DNA from: Actinomyces radicidentis
GTDB taxonomy: Bacteria > Actinomycetota > Actinomycetes > Actinomycetales > Actinomycetaceae
NCBI RefSeq assembly: GCF_001553565.1
Contig: NZ_CP014228.1
Coordinates: 1,736,001-1,800,000 of the forward strand
Direction: 5' to 3'
DNA: 64,000 bases
Part shown: positions 1 through 10,479 of the stretch, one piece after another
Position numbering within the stretch: the stretch's first letter is position 1
How the letters are laid out: the number at the start of each line of letters is the position of its first letter
Notes under the pieces: generated by a model
Database searches by the model: none
What the model was told of the DNA's origin: nothing
Seen by the model: only the letters and a program-made list of their open reading frames with translations
Translations under genes and position numbers: made by a program

Positions 1-2
1 TC

Positions 3-815
3 GTCCTGGCCTCACGGCCCGAGGCCGTCCCCGCCGCCGGACGCAGCCAGTGCCTCGTCGTCGGTCCCGGCACCGCCCCCACCGAGGACCCCGACGCCCC
101 CGAGGCCGCCCGCACCGCAGAGCTCCGCGACGCGGTCGCGGGCGTTCTCGACGACCCCGCCCCCGCCGTCGTCGACGCCGGTGCCCTCCCGCTCCTGCCC
201 GGTCTGCTCGGCGACGGGCGGCGCTGCGCAGCCGTCCACGTCCTCACCCCGCACGCCGGAGAGGCGGCCTCCCTCCTCACCGCGCTCGGCGAGGAGACCA
301 ACCGCGCCGGGGTCGACGCCGCACCGGGCGCCGCCGCGCGCGCACTCGCCTCACTCACCGGGGCGACCGTCGTGCTCAAGGGCACCCCCACCCTCGTCGC
401 CAGGCCCGGCCGCGGGCCCGCCGACGCCGACGGGACCGCCGGCGCGCCACGCGACGAGCCAGGGGACGGGCCCCGGACCGCCGACGCGGACGGCGCCGCC
501 CCCGACGCGCCCCTCCTGTCCCTGGACGCCGGACCCGGGTGGCTCGCCACCGCAGGCAGCGGCGACGTCCTCGCCGGCACCCTCGGAGCCCTCCTCGCCG
601 CCGCCCGCGCCGACGAGGAGAACGGGCTCCGCCCCCTCGACCCCGCTGCGGTCGCGGCCCTGGCGGTCCGCCTCCACGCCGAGGCCGGGCGCCTGGCCTC
701 CGAGCGCACGGGCGCCGCACCCGCCGGCGGACCGGTCGCGGCCCTCGACGTCGCCGAGGCGCTCCCGGCCGCCTGGCGGCTCCTCCACGACCGGGCCTGC
801 TACGGCGCCGACTGA
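3..815 (+). CDS. nnr: ADP/ATP-dependent NAD(P)H-hydrate dehydratase, C-terminal part (5' end outside the window)
   Basis: The frame is open from the first bases to a TGA at 813-815 and has no start inside the window. The visible 270 residues match the carbohydrate-kinase-like dehydratase domain of Nnr/YjeF, which repairs hydrated NAD(P)H. Recognisable elements are VLTPHAGEAASLL, then GATVVLKG followed by a short strand, and the nucleotide-binding GSGDVLAGTLGALLA near the C-terminus. A low-complexity insert rich in Asp, Ala and Gly lies between the last two. The gene precedes alr, a common actinobacterial order. Whether the N-terminal epimerase domain is fused cannot be seen. Confidence 0.85.
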   Translation, partial: VLASRPEAVPAAGRSQCLVVGPGTAPTEDPDAPEAARTAELRDAVAGVLDDPAPAVVDAGALPLLPGLLGDGRRCAAVHVLTPHAGEAASLLTALGEETNRAGVDAAPGAAARALASLTGATVVLKGTPTLVARPGRGPADADGTAGAPRDEPGDGPRTADADGAAPDAPLLSLDAGPGWLATAGSGDVLAGTLGALLAAARADEENGLRPLDPAAVAALAVRLHAEAGRLASERTGAAPAGGPVAALDVAEALPAAWRLLHDRACYGAD

Positions 816-929
816 GCGGCCCGCCCGGGCGGACGCGGCCGTCGACCCGCGTGCTGCGAAGCGTCACAGGAGGGTCGCGGCCCGCCCGGGCGGGCGCGGC
901 CGTCGCCGCCGCCCCGTGCGCGCCGGTGC

Positions 930-943
930 CACAATGGCCCGCG
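930..943 (+). promoter_or_regulatory. Leaderless -10 of alr
   Basis: CACAAT at 930-935 is followed after 7 bases by the GTG at 943. No Shine-Dalgarno sequence fits between them, so transcription probably begins at the start codon. Inferred from sequence only. Confidence 0.5.
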
Positions 944-2316
944 TGAGCGAGCACAGCACCGCGGACAGGACCGAGCCGAGCGAAGGAACCGCACCCGAGG
1001 TCCAGGTCGTCGGGGGAGGAACCGCAGGACCGCTCGCCGGGGCCCCCACCGCCGCGACCTCCCGCGCCGTCATCGACCTCGACGCCCTCGCCCGCAACGC
1101 CCGCGTCCTCGCCGACGTCGCCGGCACCCCCTGGCTCGCCGTCGTCAAGGCCGACGCCTACGGCCACGGCATCGAGGCCGTCGCCACCACCTGCCTCGCC
1201 GCCGGCGCCACCTGGCTGGGCACCGCCCAGGTCGCCGAGGCCCTCCACCTGCGCGCCCTCCTCGACGCCCGCGGCACCTCCCGCCCCGAGCCCGGCCTCG
1301 ACGCCGTGCCCACGCCCGACGCCCCACGTCTCCTCGCCTGGCTCGTCCCCTTCCTCACCCCCGAGCAGGCCGCCGCCCCCGGCTCCGCGCTCCGCCAGGC
1401 GCTCGCCGCGGGCATCGACCTCTCCGCCTCCACCCCCGCCCAGGTCGAGGCCCTCGCCGCCGCCGCCCGGGCGGAGGGCCGCCCCGCCCGCGTCCACCTC
1501 AAGGCCGACACCGGCATGTCCCGCGCCGGCGCCGTCGCCGAGGACGTGCCGGCCCTGGCCGCCGCCGCCCGCCGAGCCGAGGAGGAGGGCTTCCTCGACG
1601 TCGTCGGACTGTGGTCCCACCTCTCGCGCGCCGACGAGCCCGACTCCGGCTCCACCGAGGAGCACCTGGCCCGCTTCCGCGCCGCCGAGGCGTCCGTGCG
1701 CGCCGCCGGCCTCACCCCGCGCGTCCGCCACCTCGCCGCCACGGGCGGACTCCTGTGGCACCCCGACGCCCGCCTCGACCTCGTCCGCGCCGGCATCGGC
1801 CTGTACGGCCTGTCCCCGGACCCGAGCGTCGCGACCTCGTCCGAGCTCGGCCTCAGCCCCGTCATGCGCCTCGAGGCGCCCCTCGTCCAGGTCAAGCGGA
1901 TCCCCGCCGGGCAGGCCGTCTCCTACGGCGGCACCTGGACCGCGCCCACCGACCGCTGGCTCGGGCTCGTGCCGCTCGGCTACTCCGACGGCCTGCCCCG
2001 CGCCGCCGCCTCCGCCGGCCCCGTCAGCGTCGGCGGCCTGCGCACCACCGTCGTCGGCAAGGTCTGCATGGACCAGGTCGTCATCGACCTCGGGCCCGCC
2101 GCCGACACCGAGGGAGAGCCCGTGCCCGCCCCGGCCGCCCCCGGCGACGTCGCCGTCCTGTGGGGCGACCCGGGCGCTCCCGGCGCCGACCCCGCCACAC
2201 CCACCGCGGACGACTGGGCCGCCGTCTGCGGCACCATCAACTACGAGATCGTCACCCGTCTCGGTGCCCGCGTCCCGCGCGTCACCGCCGGCGACGGGCT
2301 CCCCGCGAGCCACTGA
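943..2316 (+). CDS. alr: Alanine racemase
   Basis: PLP-dependent conversion of L- to D-alanine for peptidoglycan. The PLP lysine lies in VVKADAYGHG; the C-terminal domain shows GLVPLGYSDGLPR and KVCMDQVVIDL, and the end is EIVTRLGARVPR. The protein is 457 residues, longer than the usual 370-390, because of an N-terminal tail of about 35 residues and Ala/Pro-rich inserts after the CMD motif. I chose GTG at 943 because CACAAT (930-935) sits 7 bases upstream as a leaderless -10; the in-frame ATG at 934 overlaps that box and is less likely. nnr lies upstream and tsaE downstream on the same strand. Confidence 0.93.
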   Translation: MSEHSTADRTEPSEGTAPEVQVVGGGTAGPLAGAPTAATSRAVIDLDALARNARVLADVAGTPWLAVVKADAYGHGIEAVATTCLAAGATWLGTAQVAEALHLRALLDARGTSRPEPGLDAVPTPDAPRLLAWLVPFLTPEQAAAPGSALRQALAAGIDLSASTPAQVEALAAAARAEGRPARVHLKADTGMSRAGAVAEDVPALAAAARRAEEEGFLDVVGLWSHLSRADEPDSGSTEEHLARFRAAEASVRAAGLTPRVRHLAATGGLLWHPDARLDLVRAGIGLYGLSPDPSVATSSELGLSPVMRLEAPLVQVKRIPAGQAVSYGGTWTAPTDRWLGLVPLGYSDGLPRAAASAGPVSVGGLRTTVVGKVCMDQVVIDLGPAADTEGEPVPAPAAPGDVAVLWGDPGAPGADPATPTADDWAAVCGTINYEIVTRLGARVPRVTAGDGLPASH

Positions 2317-2405
2317 GCCGCCGACGAGCGGAACGGTGCCCGCGGCTTCGTCGCCGGGCCCCGCGCGGCTACAGTCACCACCGTCAGCACCACCCAGGAG
2401 CAGCA

Positions 2406-2960
2406 GTGAGCCAGAACCAGGACACCACCAACCGCGTCGTCATCGAGACGACCGACGCCGACGGCACCCGCGCCCTCGGCGAGCGCCTCGCCGCCCTCCT
2501 GCGCGCCGGCGACCTCGTCATGCTCTCGGGCGGCCTCGGCGCCGGCAAGACGACCCTCGCCCAGGGCGTCGGCGCCGCCATGGACGTGCGCGGCCGCGTC
2601 TCCAGCCCCACCTTCATCATCGCCCGCGTCCACCCCGCGCTCGGCGACGGCCCCGACCTCATCCACGTCGACGCCTACCGCCTCAACACCCTCGAGGAGA
2701 TCGACGCCCTCGACCTCGACTCGTCCCTCGACGAGTCCGTCACCCTCGTCGAGTGGGGCGATGACAAGGTCGAGGGGCTCTCCCAGGACCGCCTCGAGAT
2801 CGACGTCACCCGCCCCCACGGCGGCCTCGTCGACGACGGCGGGACCGCCGAGCCCGGCGTCACCGACCTCGACGGCGTCGACGACGGCCGACGCACCGTC
2901 ACCGTCACCGCCCTCGGCCCGCGCTGGGCCGAGATCGACCTCAGCGTCCTCGACTCCTGA
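2406..2960 (+). CDS. tsaE: tRNA threonylcarbamoyladenosine biosynthesis ATPase TsaE
   Basis: P-loop ATPase that works with TsaB and TsaD in making t6A at position 37 of ANN-decoding tRNAs. The Walker A stretch GGLGAGKTTL is near residues 41-50, followed by SSPTFIIARVH, HVDAYRL and LVEWGD, all typical of the family. At 184 residues it is longer than the usual 150 owing to an acidic C-terminal insert. GTG at 2406 follows an AGGAG at 2396-2400, so this gene is leadered; a TACAGT -10 sits at 2370-2375. tsaB and rimI follow after one unrelated gene. Confidence 0.93.
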   Translation: MSQNQDTTNRVVIETTDADGTRALGERLAALLRAGDLVMLSGGLGAGKTTLAQGVGAAMDVRGRVSSPTFIIARVHPALGDGPDLIHVDAYRLNTLEEIDALDLDSSLDESVTLVEWGDDKVEGLSQDRLEIDVTRPHGGLVDDGGTAEPGVTDLDGVDDGRRTVTVTALGPRWAEIDLSVLDS

Positions 2961-2970
2961 GAGTCAGACC

Positions 2971-4029
2971 ATGACGGGCGGGGACCGGAGAAGGACGGCG
3001 CGCGCCGCCCGCGCCGTGCTGCGCCCGATCGCCGCCCTCGCCCTCGCCCTCCCGGCCCTGCTGGCGCCGACCGCCCCCGCGCTCGGGGCCACCGCGAGCC
3101 CGTCATCCGGCCCCTCATCCGGCGTCCCGACGACCTCCACCGCCGCCCCGAGCGCCGCGTCGACGACCGCGGACGACGCCGCGGCCGACAGCACCGCCGA
3201 CGAGCAGCGCGCCGCCGTCTCCTCCTGGGCGTCCAACGGCGGCCTCGCCCTGGTCCGCCAGGCCGTCGGCGCCGACGCGGACGTCGCCCTCTCCGAGCCC
3301 GTCGCCGTGCGGGCCTGGAACGAGGCCGCTGCGGCCGACGCCGCCGACCCCACCGCGCGCACCGACGACTGGACCGTGGCCGTCACCGTCGACGACGCCG
3401 CGACGGCCGTCCTCCTCGTCTCCGCCGCGGGCTCCGACCCCACCGGTCAGCTCGTCCAGGACGCCGACGTCGCCGGAGCCGTCGACGAGCTCGTCGGAGC
3501 GCGTGGCACGGAGCTCGTCCGCGACAGCGACGGCGCCTGGTACCTCCTCGCCGACTCGACCGTGACGGCAGTCGGGACGGCCGCACGGGCCGAGCTCGCC
3601 GGACCGGTCGAGGTGGGCGCCTACCTCGACGTCCTGCGCGAGCGACGCGGCGGTGACGCCGGTGCCACGACCGCGGCCGGCACGAGCAGCGGCTCGGACT
3701 GGAGCGTGTGGGCCACAGTCGTGGGCGTTGTCCTCATCGGGATCGCCATCACCGTCATCACGGTGCGCCACGAGCGCCGTGTCATGGCGCCGCTGCGCGA
3801 GGGAGTCACCGCCGGCGCCGCCGCCCAGGGGACCACGGCCCGACGAGCGGGCGCGACGGCCCTTCCCACGGTGGCCCGGGAGGCCGCCGACGCGCCCGCG
3901 ATCGGCGCCGACCCGGGAGCCGACACTGGAGCCGGCACGGGGCCCGTGCAGGGCCAGCCCCGTCACGACGAGCCCGAGGCGTCGAGCACCACGGCCCCGG
4001 AGGACGGCGCCGGGGCGCCGAGGGCCTAG
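2971..4029 (+). CDS. Secreted, membrane-anchored protein of unknown function
   Basis: 352 residues. An Arg-rich start precedes a hydrophobic stretch that ends near residue 37, consistent with a signal peptide. A Ser/Thr/Ala linker follows, then a roughly 180-residue extracellular domain with no motif I recognise. One membrane helix is at about 243-265, and a basic then Ala/Gly/Thr-rich cytoplasmic tail completes it. The ATG is only 10 bases after the tsaE stop, so the two are probably co-transcribed. Its place between tsaE and tsaB suggests conserved chromosomal linkage rather than a role in tRNA modification. Function not assigned. Confidence 0.7.
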   Translation: MTGGDRRRTARAARAVLRPIAALALALPALLAPTAPALGATASPSSGPSSGVPTTSTAAPSAASTTADDAAADSTADEQRAAVSSWASNGGLALVRQAVGADADVALSEPVAVRAWNEAAAADAADPTARTDDWTVAVTVDDAATAVLLVSAAGSDPTGQLVQDADVAGAVDELVGARGTELVRDSDGAWYLLADSTVTAVGTAARAELAGPVEVGAYLDVLRERRGGDAGATTAAGTSSGSDWSVWATVVGVVLIGIAITVITVRHERRVMAPLREGVTAGAAAQGTTARRAGATALPTVAREAADAPAIGADPGADTGAGTGPVQGQPRHDEPEASSTTAPEDGAGAPRA

Positions 4030-4039
4030 TCTGGGCCCG
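4027..4039 (+). promoter_or_regulatory. Leaderless -10 of tsaB
   Basis: TAGTCT at 4027-4032 overlaps the stop codon of the preceding gene and is 6 bases before the GTG at 4039. This matches the leaderless spacing seen throughout the window. Confidence 0.5.
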
Positions 4040-4761
4040 TGCGCATCCTCTCCATCGACTCCTCACTCGGAAGCCAGCTCCTCGTCTGCGACGCGCAGTC
4101 CTCCATCGAGGGCCGCACCGCCCTCGAGGTCCTCGCCTCCGCCGAGCAGCCCGACTCCCGTCACCACGCCGAGTCACTCGGCCCGATGCTCGCCGGCGCC
4201 CTCACCGAGCCCGCCGTCGCGGAGTCCCCCCTCGACCTCGTCGTCGGCGCCACCGGCCCCGCCCCCTTCACGGGCCTGCGCGCCGGCCTCGTCACCGCCC
4301 GCACCGTCGGCCGCGCCCGCGGGATCGACGTGCTCGGCGTCCCCAGCCTCGACGCCGTCGCCCGCCTCGCCCTCGACGCCGTCGCCGAGCGCGACGGCGA
4401 GGACACCGCCGCCTCCGCGACCGTCCTCGTCGTCACCGACGCCCGCCGCAAGGAGGTCTACGCCGCCCGCTACCGCGCCAGGGGCGCCGACGACGTCGAG
4501 CGCCTCGGCGAGCTCGCGGTCCTCGCCCCGGCCGACGCCGCCGGGCTGGGCGAGGCCGACCTCGTCGCCGGCTCCGGCGCGGTCCTCTACCCCGAGATCG
4601 CCCGGGGACGCGAGGCCCTCGCCCCCGTCTCCGGCGACGCCCGCGCCCAGGTCCGCATCGCCCTCGCGCGGCGCGCCGCGGGCGACGAGCTCTCCACCGA
4701 GCCCCTCTACCTGCGACACGCTGACGCCCAGATGCCCACGAGCCGCAAGCGCGCCCTGTGA
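4039..4761 (+). CDS. tsaB: tRNA threonylcarbamoyladenosine biosynthesis protein TsaB
   Basis: ASKHA-fold partner of TsaD. The N-terminus MRILSIDSSL is the degenerate nucleotide-binding start of the family. The motif GPAPFTGLRAGLVTARTVGRA is the most diagnostic stretch, and TDARRKEVYAARY is also characteristic. 240 residues, a normal length. The stop overlaps the rimI start by 4 bases (GTGA), so translation is coupled. The GTG start has a -10 immediately upstream and no ribosome binding site. Confidence 0.92.
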   Translation: MRILSIDSSLGSQLLVCDAQSSIEGRTALEVLASAEQPDSRHHAESLGPMLAGALTEPAVAESPLDLVVGATGPAPFTGLRAGLVTARTVGRARGIDVLGVPSLDAVARLALDAVAERDGEDTAASATVLVVTDARRKEVYAARYRARGADDVERLGELAVLAPADAAGLGEADLVAGSGAVLYPEIARGREALAPVSGDARAQVRIALARRAAGDELSTEPLYLRHADAQMPTSRKRAL

Positions 4762-5309
4762 CCGCACCCTCCTCCGCCCTCGGGGCGGGCGGACCGGTCC
4801 TCCGGCCCGCCCGCCCCGACGACGTCCCGGAGCTCGCGCGCCTCGAGAGCGAGCTCTTCGGCGGCGAGGCCTGGAGCGAGCCGCTCCTGGTGGACGAGCT
4901 CGCCGCCGCCTCGGGGTCCGGCGCGGACCGCGTCTACGTCGTCGTCGAGGAGCCGGGGGAGGACGGGGAGCCGCTCGTCCTCGGCTACGCCGGCGCGTGG
5001 TTCGGGGACGGCCGTGGCAGCGCCGACCTCCTCACCATCGCCACCGTCCCGGCCGCCCGGCGCCGCGGGATCGCCACCGCCATGCTCGAGCACCTCGTGG
5101 GGCTCGTGGCCGACCGGGGCTGCCAGGACGTCCTCCTCGAGGTGAGGGCCTCGAACGAGGGTGCCCAGCGGCTCTACGCCGCCCACGGCTTCGAGGGCAT
5201 CGGAACCCGGCGCCGCTACTACCTCGCCCCCGTCGAGGACGCCCTCGTCATGCGCCGGGTCCTGCGCGCGCCGGCAGGCCCCGGGCCCGTGGGCGCCGAG
5301 GCCCTCTGA
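4758..5309 (+). CDS. rimI: Ribosomal protein S18 alanine N-acetyltransferase (RimI-like GNAT)
   Basis: GNAT acetyltransferase of 183 residues. The acetyl-CoA loop is RRRGIATAMLEHLV, followed by VLLEVRASNEGAQRLYAAHGFEGIGTRRRYY, which is typical of RimI including the Tyr-rich tail. It overlaps tsaB by 4 bases. RimI next to TsaB/TsaD is standard in actinobacteria; the substrate is usually the N-terminal alanine of S18, though other proteins can be acetylated. After this gene the t6A set is interrupted by sdhCAB. Confidence 0.88.
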   Translation: MTAPSSALGAGGPVLRPARPDDVPELARLESELFGGEAWSEPLLVDELAAASGSGADRVYVVVEEPGEDGEPLVLGYAGAWFGDGRGSADLLTIATVPAARRRGIATAMLEHLVGLVADRGCQDVLLEVRASNEGAQRLYAAHGFEGIGTRRRYYLAPVEDALVMRRVLRAPAGPGPVGAEAL

Positions 5310-5580
5310 GCCCGGAGCGGGCCGACGCCCGCGCTGCCCGGGGGCGCTCCCGCGACGACGCGGTCCGCGCGACCGGGCCCCCGGCATTTGTCTGACGCCT
5401 TTGTCACGAAATGACGACGGGTCCGACCATCCGACGCGGCCCGAGCATCCGTCCAGCGGCCCGGGCGTGGCCGTGCACGCACCACCCTTGGCCCGGGATC
5501 ACGCGGATCCCCGGCGGAGGTCGGAGAACGGTTCCGTCGTCTAGGACCATCGGCGCAGCGTCCCTGCCTAACCTGCGGAC
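5310..5580 (+). promoter_or_regulatory. Upstream region and leaderless promoter of sdhCAB
   Basis: This 271-base gap holds no credible gene. A less GC-rich patch at 5386-5416 contains two TTTGTC copies and an inverted GTCA/TGAC pair, possibly a regulator site. TAACCT at 5569-5574 lies 6 bases before the sdhC GTG at 5581, giving a leaderless start for the operon. Confidence 0.45.
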
Positions 5581-6360
5581 GTGGCCTCTTCTACTGTTTC
5601 CGCCCCCCGAAAGCGGACCCCCTACCGCACCACCGTGTTCATGAAGCGCTTGATGGCGTGGTCGGGCATCGTGTTCATGCTCTTCCTCGTCTTCCACGCC
5701 TACGGGAACACCCACTACTTCGAGGGCGAGATCGCCTACGACGAGTACGCGCACTTCCTGCGCCGGCTCCTCATGCCGATCCTCCCGTACGGCGGCTTCC
5801 TGTGGATCATGCGCTGCGTGCTCATCGCGCTGATCCTCCTGCACGCCGGCAGCGCCTTCCACCTGTGGGCCCGCAACAAGAAGGCCCGCGGCACGGACAA
5901 GTACGCGGTCAAGAAGCCCGGAGCGGAGTACTTCGCCTCCCGCTACGCCATGCGCACCATGCGCTGGGGCGGCGTCATCCTCCTGCTCTTCATCATCTGG
6001 CACATCCTCCAGTTCACCACCCTGACCATCCAGGCCGGTGGCGCCTACGAGCACGGCCGCGCGTACATGAACATGTACTACGGCTTCAACCAGTGGTGGG
6101 TCTACCTCATCTACCTCGTGGCGCTGGCCGCCCTGTGCCTGCACATCTGGCACGGCGTCTGGTCCGCCCTCCAGACCCTCGGCGCCACCCGCCGCAACAC
6201 GGTCCCCGCGATCCGCGTCATCGCGTTCATCGTCGCCTTCGGCGTCTTCATCGCCTTCATGATCGTCCCGACGGCCATCCTCCTCGGCTGGGTCGACGCC
6301 CCGATGAGCGCCGCCGCCTACCACCAGGCCGCGCAGGCCGCCGGCATCCTCACGCACTGA
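5581..6360 (+). CDS. sdhC: Succinate dehydrogenase/fumarate reductase cytochrome b subunit (type B)
   Basis: Membrane anchor and quinone-reacting subunit, 259 residues with about five hydrophobic helices: [83 protein letters not shown] and [17 protein letters not shown]. Histidines inside the first four are probable ligands for two hemes b. One fused anchor with two hemes is the Bacillus/Wolinella-like type B arrangement, which can act as succinate dehydrogenase or fumarate reductase; the sequence does not settle the direction. First gene of the sdhCAB operon, GTG start directly after TAACCT. Confidence 0.92.
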   Translation: MASSTVSAPRKRTPYRTTVFMKRLMAWSGIVFMLFLVFHAYGNTHYFEGEIAYDEYAHFLRRLLMPILPYGGFLWIMRCVLIALILLHAGSAFHLWARNKKARGTDKYAVKKPGAEYFASRYAMRTMRWGGVILLLFIIWHILQFTTLTIQAGGAYEHGRAYMNMYYGFNQWWVYLIYLVALAALCLHIWHGVWSALQTLGATRRNTVPAIRVIAFIVAFGVFIAFMIVPTAILLGWVDAPMSAAAYHQAAQAAGILTH

Positions 6361-6374
6361 GAGAGACGCACCAA

Positions 6375-8368
<1,994 letters not shown>

Positions 8369-8372
<4 letters not shown>

Positions 8373-9142
8373 ACATCAAGCTCAAGATCTGGCGCCAGAA
8401 GAACCGCGACGCCGAGGGCCGCTTCGAGGAGTACTCGATGTCCGGCGTCGAGGAGCACATGAGCTTCCTCGAGGTCCTCGACCTGCTCAACGAGCAGCTC
8501 TTCGGCGAGGGCAAGGAGCCCGTCGCCTTCGACTCCGACTGCCGCGAGGGCATCTGCGGCCAGTGCGGCGTCGTCATCAACGGTCAGGCCCACGGTCCGA
8601 TCCGCTCAACGACCTGCCAGCTGCACATGCGCCACCTGGCCGAGGACCCGTCCTTCAAGGACGGCTCCACCATCACCATCGAGCCCTTCCGCTCGACCGG
8701 CTTCCCGGTCCTCAAGGACCTCATCGTCGACCGCTCCGCCCTGGACCGCATCGTCCAGGCCGGCGGCTACATCTCGGTCAACACGGGCGCGGCCCCCGAG
8801 GCGCACGCCGTGCCCGTCCAGAAGGAGAAGGCCGACGCCGCCTTCGAGGCCGCCGCCTGCATCGGCTGCGGCGCCTGCGTCGCCGCCTGCCCCAACGCCT
8901 CCGCCATGCTCTTCACCGCCGCGAAGATCTCCCACCTCGGCCTGCTCCCGCAGGGCCAGCCGGAGCGCCTCCCGCGCGTGGTGAGCATGCTCGGCCAGCA
9001 CGACGCCGAGGGCTTCGGCGGCTGCACCAACATCGGTGAGTGCGCCGCGGTGTGCCCCAAGTCCGTCCCGCTCGAGGTCATCACGCGCCTCAACCGCGAC
9101 CTCGGCCACGCCGTCTGGAAGGGCACGAAGGCGCACGCCTGA
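8369..9142 (+). CDS. sdhB: Succinate dehydrogenase/fumarate reductase iron-sulfur subunit
   Basis: 257 residues linking SdhA flavin to the membrane quinone site. The plant-type [2Fe-2S] ligands are in [13 protein letters not shown] with the last cysteine in TTCQLH. The C-terminal half has the dicluster pattern [12 protein letters not shown] and [16 protein letters not shown] for the [4Fe-4S] and [3Fe-4S] clusters. The GTG start overlaps the sdhA stop by 4 bases. A strong hairpin follows, ending the operon. Confidence 0.96.
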
Positions 9143-9163
9143 AGCCCCGAGACACCAGCGCCC

Positions 9164-9199
9164 GGAGGGGCGGTCGTCCGCGAGGACGGCCGCCCCTCC
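9164..9199 (+). terminator. Hairpin terminator after sdhB
   Basis: A 16-bp stem with a single G-U pair (9164-9179 against 9184-9199) is closed by a GCGA tetraloop. No T-run follows, as usual in this window. Confidence 0.75.
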
Positions 9200-9283
9200 G
9201 TCGTGCTCGCCGTCCGGGAGCGCGCCCGCCGACGTCGGGCGTCGTCCCCGTCACCCCGGGGCCGGGAGCGCCGAGGGAGGGGC

Positions 9284-9298
9284 TAGGCTTGCGGACCG
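9284..9298 (+). promoter_or_regulatory. -10 of tsaD
   Basis: TAGGCT at 9284-9289 with 8 bases to the GTG at 9298, consistent with leaderless or near-leaderless initiation. Confidence 0.45.
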
Positions 9299-10344
9299 TG
9301 AGCGAACCACTGATCCTCGGCATCGAGTCCACCTGCGACGAGACCGGCGTGGCGCTGGTGCGGGGCCGCGAGCTCCTCGGCGACGTCGTCGCGACCTCCA
9401 TGGACGAGTACGCCCGCTTCGGGGGCATCATCCCGGAGATCGCCTCCCGCGCCCACCTCCAGTCCTTCGTGCCCACGCTCGACGCCGCCCTGGCCAAGGC
9501 CGACGTGGACCTCTCCGAGGTGGACGCCGTCGCCGTCTGCGCGGGCCCTGGCCTCATCGGCTCCCTCACTGTCGGCATCTCCGCCGCCAAGGCGCTCGCC
9601 GCCTCCATCGGCAAGCCGGTCTACGGCGTCAACCACGTCATCGGCCACCTCGCCGTCGACGAGCTCGTCGACGGCCCGCTGCCCGAGCAGTTCATCGGTC
9701 TCATCGTCTCCGGCGGCCACTCCAACATCCTGTCCATCAAGGACATCGCCACCGACGTCGTCGAGCTCGGCGGTACCCTCGACGACGCCGCCGGCGAGGC
9801 CTTCGACAAGGTCGGCCGTCTCCTGGACCTGCCCTACCCCGGCGGCCCGCACGTCGACCGACTCTCCCAGGAGGGCGACCGCAAGGCCATCCGCTTCCCG
9901 CGCGGCCTGTCCGCCGCGAAGGACAAGGACCGCCACCGTTACGACTTCTCCTTCTCCGGCCTCAAGACCGCCGTCGCCCGCTACGTCGAGTCCCTTGAGG
10001 ACGCCGGCAGCGAGGTCCCCAAGGCCGACGTCTGCGCCGCCTTCTCCGAGGCCGTCAACGACCCCCTCACCGCCAAGGCCGTCCAGGCCTGCCTCGACCA
10101 GGGCGTCGGCACCCTCGTCGTCGGCGGCGGCTACTCCGCCAACTCGCGCCTGCGCTTCCTCGCCGCCGAGCGCTGCGAGGCCGCCGGCATCGAGCTGCGC
10201 CTCCCGCCGCTCAGGTACTGCACGGACAACGGCGCCCAGATCGCCGCGCTCGGCTCCGCCGCCGTCCGCGCCGGCGTCGCCCCGAGCCCCATGGGCTTCG
10301 CGCCCGACTCCGGCATGCCGCTCGACGTCACCGTCGTGCACTGA
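9298..10344 (+). CDS. tsaD: tRNA N6-adenosine threonylcarbamoyltransferase TsaD
   Basis: Catalytic subunit of t6A synthesis, 348 residues. The start VSEPLILGIESTCDETGVAL, the metal-binding histidines in VNHVIGHL, the ATP-binding VSGGHS and GGTLDDAAGEAFDKVGRLL, and GGGYSANSRLRF are all diagnostic. The last motif DNGAQIAALGS carries an Asp that normally binds metal. It is separated from tsaB/rimI by sdhCAB and uses its own promoter. It converges with the GCS2 ligase gene. Confidence 0.95.
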   Translation: MSEPLILGIESTCDETGVALVRGRELLGDVVATSMDEYARFGGIIPEIASRAHLQSFVPTLDAALAKADVDLSEVDAVAVCAGPGLIGSLTVGISAAKALAASIGKPVYGVNHVIGHLAVDELVDGPLPEQFIGLIVSGGHSNILSIKDIATDVVELGGTLDDAAGEAFDKVGRLLDLPYPGGPHVDRLSQEGDRKAIRFPRGLSAAKDKDRHRYDFSFSGLKTAVARYVESLEDAGSEVPKADVCAAFSEAVNDPLTAKAVQACLDQGVGTLVVGGGYSANSRLRFLAAERCEAAGIELRLPPLRYCTDNGAQIAALGSAAVRAGVAPSPMGFAPDSGMPLDVTVVH

Positions 10345-10382
10345 CGTCGGCCCCGGCCGAGGGCCGAGCCGTCGATCGGCGT

Positions 10383-10395
10383 CCCCCCCCCCCCC
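10383..10395. repeat. 13-base poly-C tract
   Basis: Thirteen consecutive C lie between the convergent tsaD and GCS2 ligase genes. It is noncoding, so an indel here would not change a protein. Confidence 0.9.
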
Positions 10396-10424
10396 GGTCC
10401 GCCGGCCGCGCGACCACCGCACGC

Positions 10425-10463
10425 AGGAGGGCGGCCCGCACCACCAGGTGCGGGCCGCCTCCT
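10425..10463. terminator. Bidirectional hairpin between tsaD and the GCS2 ligase gene
   Basis: Arms 10425-10442 and 10447-10463 pair over 17 bp with one bulged G. It lies between two convergent genes and can serve both. Confidence 0.7.
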
Positions 10464-10479
10464 CACGTCGGCGAGCCGG

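Noticed and set aside
934..942. ATG at 934 as start of alr
   Set aside because: It overlaps the CACAAT -10 box; the GTG at 943 fits the leaderless pattern used elsewhere.
376..2313. Long minus-strand open frame opposite nnr and alr
   Set aside because: Low-complexity Gly/Ala/Arg translation without motifs; it is the usual mirror of a GC3-rich gene. The same applies to long antisense frames opposite pta, guaB, sdhA, the GH3 gene and the ABC transporter.
10383..10395. Poly-C tract as a phase-variation switch
   Set aside because: It lies downstream of both neighbouring stop codons, so length changes cannot alter a reading frame or an upstream promoter.
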